The notes: generated from the letters alone by a model not told the origin. A DNA stretch of 64,000 nucleotides from Crossaster papposus (GCA_037893245.1 JBAIAA010000600.1:62001-126000); one strand, 5' to 3'; positions 1 through 11,068 are shown, counted from the first letter of the stretch. Numbers and translations are program-made.

Positions 1-462
1 CGTAATGCTTCTCCGTCTACACAATGCAAATTCCACGATTCCACAGGCTTCCTCATCCCTCTCTATCCATTATAGGTCTATATTCCCTGGGTAGGTTTCC
101 TAGATAATGTTACGGATCCTTGTTTAGTTAAGGTGATGAGTTCTTTAGTTTTTTCCCTTTTTCTGGCGTGAAAAAGAGGAGAGAGTAGATTTAAATCTGT
201 TGATTTAATAAGTAGAGGATTTTTAGGTTGAATTTTGGTCGTTTTGACTAATATCAACGGCCAGTGCTTTGAAAACAAATAAACAACCTCTAATAAATGG
301 TCAATCTCCTGCAGGCTTTCACTATTTCGTGTGGACTTTGTGTTGTTGTTTTTTGCAAGGACGAGATTTATATAGGTTAGTGGTCTAAATATACCGACAC
401 TGTTGAGGAAAACAGCGTAGCAATTGGGACGTATCGTACTAGTATAAGCAATTACTGTTTGT
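1..462. other. no recognisable gene
   Basis: AT-rich sequence. The minus-strand reading frame that overlaps it (587 to 78) runs through the neighbouring family A repeat and has no recognisable domain. I see nothing else here. Confidence 0.5.
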
Positions 463-705
463 TTAAAGGTAGGATACACCATTTGCAGATATCGACGGCG
501 ATCGCGAAAAAAACCCAAAGATAACATAAGAATAACTGCTCGACGCCAGTTGAAAACAAACGCTGTTTTTCGTGCTTTTATCGGCATCTATGATTGTAAA
601 ACTTCGGATAGGTCAGTTAAACGATATTTACTATAAAATACAACCCCACAAATCGACCCATTCATGATAATTCAAGCAATTACCAATGGTGTATCCTACC
701 TTTAA
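463..705 (-). repeat. MITE family A, copy 1, internally deleted
   Basis: Both ends carry the family A inverted terminus AGGTAGGATACACCATT next to TTAA (463-466 and 702-705). The element is read on the minus strand relative to the consensus of copies at 40594 and 45671. It is about 240 bp rather than about 335-400 bp because part of the interior is missing. The minus-strand ORF across it is a by-product of the repeat. Confidence 0.85.
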
Positions 706-962
706 GGTATAGGGCCATATGCCAACGGTGCAAATTTTTGGTTTTGCTTCACCGAGACGAATACCAATAAACCAACTCGATGAATTCAACGTTTTAGCGC
801 TGTGAATGTTGTATATTTCTAGAAAATGATATTCTGGGTCTCGGTTTTAAAAGTTCCCATGTATTCTGTTTCTATTCTCATTGCTTTTCATTGCTTGTAG
901 CTGTATCCCACACTGAACCCATTCGCGGATTTGCCCAATTACAAACCAACTATAGTATTATT

Positions 963-1362
963 ATATGTGACCTGCTCCCACAAAACCAGACATAAGTGTG
1001 TGTTTTTTTAAGTGAAATATTGTTATTTCCATTTAGTACACATCTTCAACTTTCACCATCTTTATACCATACATCGAAGAGAGTAGCGATAATCTATGAA
1101 AAATTCGATGTATTTAGGAGATAAATTACCACTTTTAGGACACAGTTTGCCTTAATAAATGCATGATTTTTGTACTTTATCATCAATAAAGTGGATTTTG
1201 TTTAACTGAGTGTTAAAGTATACATATTAAAGAATAACAAAATAACAAAAAACAAAAATCGATGTCCGCCAGATTTTTCACCCCATTTCAACTTTGACGA
1301 GCTGTATCAGTCGAAATAGCCTGTGCGACTTATGTCGGATTTCGTAGGAGCGGGTCACACAT
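963..1362. repeat. MITE family F, copy 1
   Basis: About 400 bp with imperfect inverted ends: TATGTGACCTGCTCC on the left and GGAGCGGGTCACACATA on the right, followed inward by an ACATAAG / CTTATGT pair. The right half (from about 1236) recurs at 26491-26620 with the shared word ATCGATGTCCGCCAGATTTT. Ends at TA dinucleotides suggest a Tc1/mariner-like target, which is inference. Confidence 0.7.
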
Positions 1363-1900
1363 ATAAATGGATATTACCAGAAATGTGTCACTTAAAACAT
1401 CATTGGAAATGACATTCATTCATTGTTTTTTTGTCTTCTTTCAAAATGACAGCATGCCAGAAGGGAAAATTTAAACGGGGAGTTTAAAGTATCATTATTA
1501 ACTATCTTTAAAGTTTAAGTACGCTTGTTAACAGTAATTTGGTCGGTGGCTTTTTTGATATAGCTGTAAATGGTCTAAACTCTACCTTTAAGACCAAAAG
1601 TAGATTGGACAAAACAATGTCTCTCAACATTTAAACTTGAATTGCTCCATGTATAACCCATTAGGTTTACCCAGTACAAAATGTCGGCGTTTAAGTAGAC
1701 AAATGTCATCGCCCATTGTCGTAAATTCGTCGTTATCTGGAGAAACCACGATCGACGGGATAATGGAGGGCGCTCTCTGTTTGTGATTCTGCTGAATCCA
1801 ACTGCGCGTGCGCACAACAAGATTTGACGATTTGTTTTTTCGAGATAAACATTTCATCAAATGTATTAAAGAGACCGTCGTGTTCTGAGGTAAACAATAA
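1363..1900. other. no recognisable gene
   Basis: AT-rich DNA with short overlapping minus-strand frames and no splice-supported or domain-bearing frame. It probably includes the upstream flank of the promoter candidate near 1995. Confidence 0.4.
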
Positions 1901-1967
1901 CAAACAATAAACCACACAATTGGACAGCGAAGTAATTTTTTTCAGCTGTCTTTGATATCGGTCAATC

Positions 1968-2010
1968 AGATCACGTGACTATGCCAACATCGTCCAAGAT
2001 GGCGGCATCC
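1968..2010 (+). promoter_or_regulatory. promoter candidate: E-box CACGTG plus YY1-type motif
   Basis: A CACGTG box at about 1972 is followed by CAAGATGGCGGC at 1995-2006. The latter matches the YY1 AAGATGGCGGC consensus, which in metazoan promoters sits close to or just downstream of transcription starts. The motif points along the plus strand toward the candidate first coding exon at 2286, so about 280 nt of 5' UTR would lie between. Only motif and distance support the call. Confidence 0.5.
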
Positions 2011-2285
2011 ATGATCTAAACGACAACTTGGTATGTGACTGTGAGTGTGCGCCTTTCACAAATTATCTTCGCACGGGATCCGTGGTACGTATAATTACAT
2101 AATAAAAGTGTTCGGGGATTTCATTTTCTTATCAATATTACGATTTCCTAGATGGGAAACATCGAGTGAATGAAATTTGTTCGAAAAAGTCCCCGGGACA
2201 AAAAGGTTGGAATCGTACGAGAATCACCCGTCACACGGTTCATACCTCCTGAGTATATGAGACTTGACATTTAAATGGTCCGTTC

Positions 2286-2489
2286 ATGATGACATCATCT
2301 TCGTTGGTCACAGCTCTAGAATCCATACAGGACCAATTGCCTAATGGAGGCAGCCGTAAAGAATTGATCGAGGGGCTTAATGAAGTGGTCCGGACAGCGG
2401 CGCTAATGGAGGATGCGGGGCCGGGGGCATTATTACCTCGTGGTCACGTCATCCCCCTCCCCCCCCCCCCCGCCAAGCGCCAAACGCTC
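2286..2489 (+). CDS. candidate first coding exon, unknown protein
   Basis: The frame opens with two consecutive ATG codons at 2286, about 280 nt downstream of a YY1-type promoter motif. It encodes a polar, helix-prone N-terminus (residues 2-40 include SSLVTALESIQDQLPNGG and RKELIEGLNEVVRTAALMED), then a Gly/Pro/Leu stretch and a proline run encoded by a C13 tract at 2459-2471. A plausible donor, GTGAGG, begins at 2490, leaving a phase-0 exon of 68 codons. If not spliced there, the frame continues with a basic stretch (KRQTLVRKARAH) and dies inside MITE B1, so a MITE lies just past the donor. I do not recognise the family. The promoter motif, composition and donor agree, but the exon is not proven and no downstream exon was identified. 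Confidence 0.42.
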
Positions 2490-2520
2490 GTGAGGAAAGC
2501 GCGCGCTCATCCGATTGTAT

Positions 2521-2767
2521 CAGGGGCCAATTTCACGGAGCTGCTAAGCACAAAAATTTGCTTAGCACAAAAAAGTCTTGCTCAATAAAAACAAGTTATC
2601 AACCAAAATTCTCTGTGTTTTTTATGCTAAGCAACAAAACAGCTGATTATCAATCAAAAACAATAAAGATCTCGTGGAAATTTGGTCTGTAACCTTGTTT
2701 TTAACAAGGACAAATGTTCATGCTCAGCAAATTTTTGTGCTTAGCAGCTCCGTGAAATTGGCCCCTG
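2521..2767. repeat. palindromic MITE family B, copy 1
   Basis: About 245 bp with long inverted ends: GGGGCCAATTTCACGGAGCT on the left and its complement on the right, with subterminal TTAGCA/TGCTAA words. The ends differ from B3 only by CACGG versus CATAG. No coding capacity. Confidence 0.9.
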
Positions 2768-2819
2768 ATCTGCGGCCAATTTCACGGAGCTTCTACAATG
2801 CGCAGCGTACGTTGAGTGA
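2768..2819. repeat. MITE family B end fragment
   Basis: Carries GGCCAATTTCACGGAGCTTC at about 2775, one terminus of family B with no matching partner, wedged between B1 and B2. Probably a remnant of a third insertion or of local duplication. Confidence 0.6.
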
Positions 2820-3067
2820 AGGGGCCAATTTTTTTAAAACATGTAAGCACAAAAATGTGCTTAGCATAAAAATTCTTCTTTGGCAAAAACAGGGTTACAA
2901 ACCACATTTTTGTAGGTGATGTTTATTGGTTTTTACTGGTATTCAGCTGGTTTTTGTTTAGCATGAAAAGTACATGGATTTTTGGCTGGTATAAACTGTT
3001 TTCACTGAGCAAGACATTTTTGTGCTAAGCAAATTCGGTTGCTTACATGTTTTATGAAATTGGCCCT
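2820..3067. repeat. palindromic MITE family B, copy 2 (ACATGTAAGCAC subtype)
   Basis: Begins GGGGCCAATTT and ends AAATTGGCCC. The subterminal word is ACATGTAAGCAC instead of GAGCTGCTAAGCAC, the same subtype as copies at 10384 and 28005 (right end). Interior carries GGCAAAAACAGGGTTACAAAC. Confidence 0.88.
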
Positions 3068-3750
3068 AGGATGGTTGAACCATAACTGGACAGACTATTA
3101 TCTCAGATCGGGAATATAATGAATACATTGCACAATTTAAAGTGATGTAACCTTTTTAATACAAGCTTTTTTTTAATTACTTTTTTTGTGTTATTGTCTT
3201 TGCCTTATTACAAGCTTTAATTTGATATAGAGCCTATATTAGTACATACATTTTAATTTCTACAAACGTTAATGCGCATGCACGAAGCATCGCTTTAGCA
3301 TCCTAGAAAGGCGCATCTGAACCTATAATTCGCGAGGGAAAAAAAACGCGTCAAAAATGTTTGACCGGTCGTAAAATTTATTCACGACTTTAGGGAAAGT
3401 CGTGAAATTTGACGCGGGATTGACTGCAAAAAGAGGAATAAAACTAGAAAATTCTGTCTTGGGCCCAAATATCAACGTATAAACTGGCGCTACAGTAGCA
3501 AAAAAGTACAAAACAAAACAAAACAAAATGATTATATAAGTTTTCCGACCGTTATGCCCCACAAATATATATACTCAAAATACATATTCACTAAATCAAA
3601 AGTCAACTATGACTCCTGTCGTGTCTGGTCCGCAGCTGCGCCAAAAGCGATGCTCCCTGCACGCGCGACTTAATTAAATCCTCGGTTCTCGTTTCCTTAC
3701 GGCGCCGTCCAGGGCTCATGATCCCGACATGACCGTAACAAAACCGCAAT
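3068..3750. other. no recognisable gene
   Basis: AT-rich DNA. Short minus-strand frames at 3323-3562 and 3603-3791 lack splice or domain support. No repeat family of this window was recognised here. Confidence 0.4.
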
Positions 3751-4273
3751 AAATTGTGACCCGCTCTGCAAAAATGAGTCCGATGTCGCAAAATGAATTT
3801 TGTTTATTGTCTCGGAGGTGATTTTTCTTTCAACAAATAATATTTTTGTTTTAAGGCATTTTGGTTTCTCCGGCACCTAATTTTTGTTATCCCTAAAATA
3901 AATTTACTACAGGTTTTGTCATTCTCTTACCATAGCATCTGATGAAGCACTACAATTGTAAATCTTTATTTCTTTTCAAAGACATTTCAAATATAACTAG
4001 AAAAAAAAGCAAATTTCCCAAAATTGTAAAATATCAATGCATTACACTACAGAGTTGTGCCATATATCAAATGAAAGCTTATTTCCTGCTTTTTTTAAAG
4101 ACATTTAAAATATAACTGAGAAAAAGCTAATTTCCCAAAATTGTAAAAGACCAATGCATTATATACAGAGTTGTGCCATATATCAAACGAAAGCTTATTT
4201 CCAGCTTTTTCTGACCAACTGTAATTTTTTTTTTTTTTTTCAACACATCAGACTTATTTTTGCATAGTGGGTC
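3751..4273. repeat. MITE family F-like, copy 2, with internal duplication
   Basis: Inverted ends GTGACCCGCTCTGCAAAAAT and the corresponding TTTTTGCATAGTGGGTCAC at 4255-4273 define an element of about 520 bp. The subterminal pair GATGTCGC / GACTTA resembles F1 and F3. Its interior contains a direct duplication, annotated separately. Confidence 0.7.
3978..4214. repeat. two-unit tandem duplication inside F2, about 119-bp period
   Basis: Units start AAAGACATTT at about 3978 and about 4097. They share AATTTCCCAAAATTGTAAAA, GAGTTGTGCCATATATCAAA and GAAAGCTTATTTCC. The units differ by scattered substitutions, so the duplication is not recent. Confidence 0.8.
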
Positions 4274-4558
4274 ACATCAACGTGAACATCCAGCGTACAT
4301 AATCCAGCGCTGCTGTCTGCTGCGACCGTGCTTTCATTAAAATCGAACCAATAGGTGTGGAGAGACCGTCGTAAGACTCGGTTTTTAGAAGGACTTAATT
4401 TATGTAGGGGCTCAATTTCACACGTTCGGGACGTCCTGCTCTGTAACTCGACCACTTTGTGTCTAGTAGGTCTAGTACTACTTTGTCGTTTTTGTTGTGT
4501 TCGGTGTGTCTTATTAACACTGGAACCCGGTCAAGATGTGAAGCCACGTTTCAGACTG

Positions 4559-4818
4559 GGGTTTGTATGGCCCCTTTACCAGGGTTGTAGTCGAGTCCCT
4601 GCAAGTCCGTTCACAAGTCGTTTCATGAAGCCAGTCACAAGTCCCTTCATAAAGGCAGTCACAAGTAACTGGGTGAACAATGACAAAGGAATGCTTTTGT
4701 CAAAGCTGATTTGAATAGCTTCTGATTTGAATTTGAACTGAAGGACTTGTGATAGACTTGCATGGACTTAGGGACTTGCAGGGACTTGTGATGGACTCGA
4801 CTACATCTCTGCCCCTTT
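4559..4818. repeat. imperfect inverted repeat rich in ACAAGTC
   Basis: The left end (TTGTAGTCGAGTCCCTGCAAG, from about 4583) is answered on the right by GACTTGCAGGGACTTG and GGACTCGACTACA (to about 4808). Between them the words ACAAGTC/GACTTGT recur. Looks like an old foldback element; no second copy was noticed in the window. Confidence 0.55.
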
Positions 4819-5400
4819 ACAGAGAGTTACGACCTATTTGTGCCACCTTTGAGCGACCAAAATGTGGCCAGGACGCTCAATGGTCGCCTAAACCCAGAAA
4901 ATCATGGTTTTTTTATGTAACTGCTCTAGCGGTCCCTGTGCCTCTCTAGAACCACCAATTATCGGGCCATTTTCGGGAAAATTGACGGGCAAATTTGCAG
5001 CAGAATGCGTCTATTACATGGCGACCATTGGGCGATCATTGCGCCTCCGCTCTGCAACCACGGCAATGCTTGAATCTCCCTTCTGCCTCCTTTGAGCCAC
5101 CTTTGAGCAACCAACCTTCTTGGCGACCTTTTATGCAACTGTTTTGAGCATGTTCAAACATTTACAGCGCCCATGGCGCCCATGGGGATGTCTCAACCTC
5201 CTGTGTACCACCTTTGAACGACCTTGGCAACCATTCTGCCTCCTTTGAGCCGCCAACGGCGACCTGGTAAATTTGATGGTCGCACAAGAGAGGCACAAAG
5301 GTCGCCATCCTGTGTGAAGGGGCTTTAAGCAAAGGTCGGTCCGACGTTCCATTGGTCCGACGCCCCATTGCCCCCTAAGCCCCCTAAATGCCGACGACAT
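4819..5400. repeat. degenerate internally repeated region (CCTTTGAGCNACC words)
   Basis: The words CACCTTTGAGC, GCCTCCTTTGAGCC, GGCGACC and GCAACC recur irregularly through the block, giving a decayed tandem-like texture. Overlapping frames on the minus strand follow the repeat and are not taken as genes. Confidence 0.5.
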
Positions 5401-5877
5401 TCCGAAACATTAAACCCATCTTTTCTTAGTGCTTTAGAAACTGTGATGATGTTATTTTCTTTTCTCATGACACAAATCTTTGAACAGATTGAGGCGGTGT
5501 TGAAGATCGAGTGCCAATAGAATGCTGAATATAGCATCAATCAACAAAACGCCGAACGTTAGTGTCAATAATGTAAATGAAAAATGACCAGAGACGCATT
5601 TTTTGCCTAGTATTTATTTCATGCCAAATGGACCCACTGTCTTTTTTTGCAATAAAGTCGAGGACGGATACGGTTACTCCGGAAGACCTTAATGACGCTA
5701 TTAACCTTTTCCGCAGCCCGGCCCCCTCCCCCCCCCCCCCCCCCCCCCCACCTCACCCTTCCCTCTCCCGCCGCCCCTCTCCCGAGGTGCGCACTCGATA
5801 AAGTATTGCTCGATCGCATGCGCAGGAGAGTCGCGACAGAGACGGTGTAGCATAAAATGTAGACTCTATGAAATACG
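5401..5877. other. no gene; C22 homopolymer
   Basis: Holds an uninterrupted C run at 5728-5749 inside a C/T-rich patch and a GCATGCGCAG word near 5816. The proline-rich plus-strand frame over it reflects the homopolymer. Confidence 0.5.
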
Positions 5878-5975
5878 GACTCATTGGTGGTATTGCGCAT
5901 GCTCAATGAAGTGATGCTCATGGTAATTAGGAGAGTGACCGGTCACGTGAGAGGTCCGATTTTCACAGGAGTCTA
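5878..5975 (+). repeat. dispersed repeat family I, copy 1 (contains CACGTG)
   Basis: Shares CTCATTGGTNGT, TAATTAGGAGAGTGACCGG, TCACGTGAG and GTCCGATTT with the reverse complement of 48985-49085. Two copies in opposite orientation show a dispersed element; ends are not defined. Confidence 0.6.
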
Positions 5976-6676
5976 AGTTTCATTCGACAACGGTCTCATG
6001 CGGCAGTGTTTCAAAAAATCGAAGCCGCTAGATCAAAGGCTGCCGAGCGGTCGCCGCCCGGTCGCCGTTAGAAGATCGGTCGGTCACCGGGCGGCGAGTT
6101 CAAAATCGGTCGCCAGAATTTTAACTCCGCGCTAAAACTTCAGCGGCGACCGAGCGATGCCCTAAAAAACCAGCGGTGCCAGGGCAAAATTGGCAAAAAA
6201 CTCGGCGCCCGGCCGCCGAGCAGGCTAATATATGGGGTTGTGACCAAAGTTACAGCCTGTTCGACTTCTCGACAAATCGTTAAGCGATGCCCTAATTTCA
6301 GCGGCGCCCGGGGAGGCTACAAATCGGTCGGTCGCCGCTCTGATTTGTGACCATAGCATTACTCTGGCTTTGAAATATGGCTTTAATTCCAAAATAGTCA
6401 TTGGGAACCGGACTATTTTTTAAGTATGTTCTGATGTTCTGTCAGACAAACCACGACAGGTTGAATGATAAATGTTTATAAGCCTAGTTGTCAAAATCTG
6501 ACTGCCAAGCCAAACTGCCGCATTATTTTAGGGGATTCCTCTCTGATGTACTCGACGTGCAACTGTAAATAATGCGACGAGCTCAGAAATCGTCAGGCGG
6601 CCGCGCGTGAGAGCGCAACCAATGATTACACGCTTAAGGGAAGACTGAGTGGGTCTAAGGTTGCAACGCGCCCTCT
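5976..6676. other. GC-rich GGTCGCC low-complexity block, no gene
   Basis: From about 6010 to 6350 the words GGTCGCCG, CGGCGACCG and GATCGGTCGG recur on both strands, giving local inverted repeats. The rest is ordinary AT-rich DNA. No open frame of note. Confidence 0.5.
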
Positions 6677-6920
6677 GGGGCCAATTTCATAGAGCTGCTA
6701 AGCACAAAAAAATGCTTAGCATGAACATTTGTCCTTGGCAAAAACAAGGTTACAGACCAAATTTTCACTTGATCTTTATTGGTTTTGATTGATAATCAGC
6801 TGGTTTTTCGCCTAGCATGAAAAACACATAGAATTTTGGCTGTTAACCTGTTTTTTAATGAGCAAGCCTTTTTTGTGCTAAGCAAATTGTTGTGCTTAGC
6901 AGCTCTATGAAATTGGCCCC
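6677..6920. repeat. palindromic MITE family B, copy 3
   Basis: A clean copy: GGGGCCAATTTCATAGAGCT at the left, exact complement at the right, with TGCTAAGCACAAAAA continuing the inverted arms. Good reference for the family. Confidence 0.93.
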
Positions 6921-7661
6921 TGGTGTGAAGAAGAAGAAGAGGGGAAACAAATGGCGGGAAATGAAATAATGGTGCATGCAAAAGGCGCCTTGTTGCACGC
7001 TGTTGCGCACTGGTGCGCTTTCTGCTGCGTGCTGCCGTCAGCTGAATCTCAATCGCCAATGTTTCACCCCCACCCCTCTCGCCACCTCTCCCCACAGTTC
7101 CCGTACCGCGAGTTAATGAAGACGGGATTTAACCGCGCACGTCTTGCGGACTCTGACGGGCTTAGCGGATACGAGAGTTCATTAGCGCGAGAATTGAACC
7201 GGCGCGGATGCATGCTGCATGGGAAATCCCGGTCGACTCCTCGCATCCGATAATAATAATGCGGTTGCATTGCAAGGGAATCGATATCGCGATATCGACA
7301 CAGTGCCTTGCCGAGACTGTTCGCCACTTTACATCCGTATCGCTACTTGGCGATGATGGCAAAGATGTTCAAAATATTTTAAGAAGGGCATTCGCAGAGT
7401 CGATCGTCGTTCTCCTTGACAGAATGTCTATAGGCTTTGTATGTGTATCAATACACTAAGCCAATGCAGTTCTTACAAAGGCTGGCTTTAGTATGCACGT
7501 CGTTTCAGATGGTCACCTTTTCCATCTATAAGGGAGGGAAATCGTGTGCTTGCATTATGTCTGCATGCCATCGGCTCAGTCAGCAAAATATCCTATTGGA
7601 TACATCAACGCTTACTTTCGCGCTGCGTGTGGAAATACTACTACAACAGCTTCAGGAAATA
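6921..7661. other. unassigned DNA with an 18-bp perfect palindrome
   Basis: Moderately GC-rich from 6950 to 7330, with frames open on both strands (plus 6951-7253) but no recognisable domain or convincing splice sites. A perfect palindrome TCGATATCGCGATATCGA lies at 7281-7298. No repeat family recognised. Confidence 0.4.
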
Positions 7662-8101
7662 TGTGACCCGCTCTGAGAAAAGGTGACATAAGTCGCAAAA
7701 ACTAAAAATAGTGTTATATACATGATTAGAAAGTCCAGGATATAAGCTTTCATTTGGTACATAGTACAGCTCCATAGCCCCTCCCGTTCCGGTGATATGA
7801 CGTTTTTGCATATTAATGGTTGCATGGAATTCAAAATACACAACTGAGAAAACAGGCTTCGAAACACAACAAAACTAAGACAATACATTGGAATCATGCA
7901 CTCTTAAAGGGTTTCGTTTCACTTTATTTATCGAATTCCAGCTTTTTGCTAATTAAATCTGAAACTTTGAATATTAAAGATGTCATTTAAGACAAAAAAT
8001 GAAAAACAGGTTTTGACAAAAAAATTGACCCTATTAACTTTAACAGGCCATTACTCATAAATGCATAGCGCGACTTATGTCACCTTTTCCTAGTCACATA
8101 A
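7662..8101. repeat. MITE family F, copy 3
   Basis: About 440 bp with inverted ends: TATGTGACCCGCTCTGAGAA and AAAGGTGACATAAGTCGC on the left, GCGACTTATGTCACCTTTTC and GTCACATA on the right. Best-preserved family F member here; TA at both outer edges. Confidence 0.85.
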
Positions 8102-8138
8102 TGTACTATTAAAAATTAACAAGTTGACGTCCATTCCG

Positions 8139-8150
8139 CGCGCATGCGCA
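8139..8150. promoter_or_regulatory. NRF1-type site CGCGCATGCGCA
   Basis: Exact match to the palindromic NRF1 consensus YGCGCAYGCGCR, lying just outside MITE F3 in a locally CpG-richer stretch (8130-8230). Such sites usually mark CpG promoters, but no coding exon was recognised downstream on either strand. Confidence 0.4.
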
Positions 8151-9028
8151 CTACTCGCACTGTTGCGCCCCTTGGTGAATCTTTTACCGCCGTTGGAATA
8201 ACACTCGGCACATTTTCTAGAGATCTCGCTGCATAATGCGTGTTTTCATTTCAGTTTTTTTTTTCAACCGTGTCGATGGTTTTAAAAGGTTCGTCGATTT
8301 TCCTTAGTTTTCTTTGAGTTTGAGAGCACACATTGTTTTCATTGTATGTCCCAGTGGTAAAACATGAAGTGTACGTACTATGTGTGCGGCATCTGGCATT
8401 TAGGGGGATAGCCTACTCAAACCATACACCGAAGTCGAAGCCGTGAATCGCACTCGCGGATGTCCGGTTTAATGCAGTGAGCAGAGGGTTTTGTGACTAG
8501 AAAAAGACTATGTGCTTGTTGGGTGTGTTGACAGATCGAACATAATAGATTGGCCATCGCAGCCGTTGTTCCAAGACTAGTCCCCCAACTAGTTCACCAA
8601 TAGAGAAATACGAACAGCAAATAATGGAGACTACATACCCATCCCTGATCAATACTCTTTCAGAAGAACGCACAATCAGTTCAATTGTTATTAGAGAGAA
8701 TATGTAATCAGAAATTTTGTGTCTTTTGTGTCTCCTGTGAATTTTTTTAAAATGTGTGCTGATATGGGATTGTGTGCGTTTATTTATGGTGTACATGGAG
8801 AACACATATACCTGGCGACACGAAGGTGAATTGGGGTTAGGGTTAGAATCGAGGATGACCTCGATTGAGATTCGTGTACAAAACCAATGAGAGCCGTCGG
8901 AAAAAGTACAAACAAAGAATTATTTTGAGAGGAACAAAGGAAACTCCTCGATTTACACCATAAACAAACGTCTACGTGTTTGGTGCAAACTGGTGCGTGT
9001 ACAAGTCAATGACCCACGGCAAAATATT
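8151..9028. other. no recognisable gene
   Basis: Contains a short GGGTTAGGGTTAG telomere-like word at about 8837. Frames on the minus strand (8497-8805) have no family signal. Confidence 0.4.
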
Positions 9029-9055
9029 GGGGGGGGGGGGGGGGGGGGGGGGGGG
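9029..9055 (+). repeat. G27 homopolymer
   Basis: Uninterrupted run of 27 G. A tract of this length can form G-quadruplexes and is prone to length change; the exact length may be an assembly estimate. Confidence 0.9.
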
Positions 9056-9813
9056 ACGTGTCCTCCCCGTCCCCTCGGGATCGCCGCCCATGCTCGACTG
9101 CTCACCGGCCCACTACTCTCCTTGCCCTAATTCAAACCCCCAGAACCACCCCTCGAAAAAATGTCCGAGAACAGTGCTCCACCTCCGATTACCGACTTCC
9201 TCCCAGCTTTATATACGGTGTCTCCTTTCCGCCACCGAATTTACAGCGCGACGCTAGTACGAGGTTGAACAAATACCAATTGACTCCAATAAAATACAGT
9301 CGCCCTGAAGAACATTTAAAGACAAGCCCCCCCAAAACAAGAAAGGTGATCCGCTCCTAACTCCCCAAAATCATAACCAGGTTTCGCATTCGCCGTATCG
9401 CCCGTTAATAAAATGGCACTGCCTATAATTTGATCACCTTTCGCCGGCGGCCCGTGATTTATTGATCCATGGTAAGCGTAGAATGCCATGTCTTTTGAGC
9501 AATTATATATAATAAACTGCTTTTTTTCCCTCTGCTGTGACCAAGAAAAAGGGGGCCCGAGGGCACAACAGACTCTAGAATGTTAGGTAGGGCGTAGACC
9601 TCGTTTATCGGGATTTTAAGTGCCGTGTGCGGCCTGCGTATTATTATGCCCGCGTTTGACTGCGGTGTGTCCGAATTAGACGATTACTATATATCTCCTA
9701 GCTGTGTCTTTAGTTTGCGTTCAGTACTTTTAACTGGGGCAGTAGGTCATTCTACGCTAATGCTGCTACGGAGTCCATGATTGTTTTGTTTGTAACATGT
9801 AATTCAGGGACTA
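9056..9813. other. no recognisable gene
   Basis: A C-rich patch follows the G27 run (to about 9360), with proline-rich frames in two phases that look compositional. The remainder is AT-rich and featureless to me. Confidence 0.4.
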
Positions 9814-10217
9814 TAGACGATGTGCCGTCTGACGTCACGTGTTTACATACTGCCCGGCAGTATGCGCACATATCGTGTTTTACATAAAAGTCGCAGGTCA
9901 GATCGCCTTCGAATTATGTGACCTCTGATGTCATCTCTTGACCAAATTTATGTAAAACATGATGCGTGCGCATACTGCCGGGCACATTTGATTAGGCCAA
10001 TTTCATAGAGCTGCTTAAGCACAAAATGTTGCTTAAACACAAAACACCTTGCTTGGTAAATCAGGTAAGGAGCCAAAATTCAACAGCCAAGTACCAATCA
10101 CATACAATATACATATCATGGAGTTATGGCTGGTAAGCTGGTTTTACTAAGTAAGAATGTTTTGTGCTTAAGCTATTCTATGAAATTGGCCCCTGTAAAC
10201 AGAGGACACATCGTCTA
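9814..10217. repeat. MITE family C, copy 1, split by a family B insertion
   Basis: Ends TAGACGATGTGCC and its complement TCGTCTA, matching C2-C4. The arm carries TGACGTCACGTG at 9830-9841. Near the right end a family B element (9993-10193) interrupts the arm; the tail GTAAACAGAGG...ACATCGTCTA resumes after it. Confidence 0.9.
9993..10193. repeat. MITE family B, copy 4, nested in C1
   Basis: Carries GGCCAATTTCATAGAGCTGC and the complementary right end TATGAAATTGGCCCC. Its position inside C1 shows that this B insertion is younger than C1. Confidence 0.88.
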
Positions 10218-10383
10218 TTGAAAGTATGTTTAAAAGGTCTGCACTGCAAGTTCTGTTGACGCAATCCAATCTTGTCTTCATTTACCGTTTTGTTATTTAC
10301 AAAGACATTTTGGTGTTTTGTGTTTTTATGCTAATGCAAGCGTTCATACCCAGGAGAAAAACTTATCTCGGGCAGAAACCTGG

Positions 10384-10604
10384 CGCCAATTTCATAAAAC
10401 ATGTAAGCACAACATTGTGCTTAGCATGAACATTATTTCGTGGCAAAAACAGGGTTACAAACTTAATGTTGAGGTAATGTTTATTGTTTGTGACTGGTAT
10501 TCAGCTGTTTTTTGCTTAATGAAAAGCACATGGAGTTTTTAGCTGGTAACCTGTTATCACTGAGCAAGACTTTTTTTGTGCTAAGCAAATGTTTCGGTGA
10601 CCCC
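10384..10604. repeat. MITE family B, copy 5 (ACATGTAAGCAC subtype)
   Basis: Left end GCCAATTTCATAAAACATGT, interior GGCAAAAACAGGGTTACAAAC, right half with GTGCTAAGCAAATG; the right terminus is eroded (GGTGACCCCTGG). Confidence 0.8.
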
Positions 10605-10737
10605 TGGTCTTATTCGGTCGAGCTTACTTCTTGTGTTCAACTTGAGTTTGTTTACCCCCTCCCGTGGCGTCGTAACAGCGCCCCCTTTTGCACATGATAG
10701 CCCTTTTGGACAAGAACGTACTTGCCATGAACAAGGC

Positions 10738-10852
10738 GGTCCGAATTACTTTGCTGTGGCTTGATATTACACACGAGTCTATGGTAGCGGCTGTATGCAG
10801 CCACATCTCATAGACTCGTGTGGTAATATCAAGACCCAGCCAAGTAATTTGG
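10738..10852. repeat. 115-bp inverted repeat (small MITE)
   Basis: Arms run GTCCGAATTACTTTG...CTTGATATTACACACGAG and, on the right, CTCGTGTGGTAATATCAAG...AAGTAATTTGGAC. The pair forms a near-continuous hairpin with a loop of about 20 nt. No other copy was noticed here. Confidence 0.75.
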
Positions 10853-10923
10853 ACACGGCACACGTTCGGTTAGGCAAACGAACTGATTGCCTCTTTAACT
10901 AATTTACGCGGGAAGCTTGCGGT

Positions 10924-11068
10924 TACTACAAACAAATCACAGGTGTTGAAGCACAACTTGGCAAACAAATCACAGGTGTTAAGCACACTGACCAATCGCA
11001 AAGCACACTGACCAATCGCAAAGCATGCGCTTTTGTGCCAAGACAAGCTTAAAACAAGCTTAAAAAAC
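10924..11068. repeat. cluster of short tandem duplications
   Basis: Three adjacent direct repeats: AACAAATCACAGGTGTT twice about 45 bp apart, GCACACTGACCAATCGCAAA twice in tandem (from about 10983), and ACAAGCTTAAAA twice at the end. Suggests local replication slippage. Confidence 0.7.

Noticed and set aside
78..587. 169-codon minus ORF
   Set aside because: Its N-terminal part is the translation of family A copy 1 and the rest has no domain.
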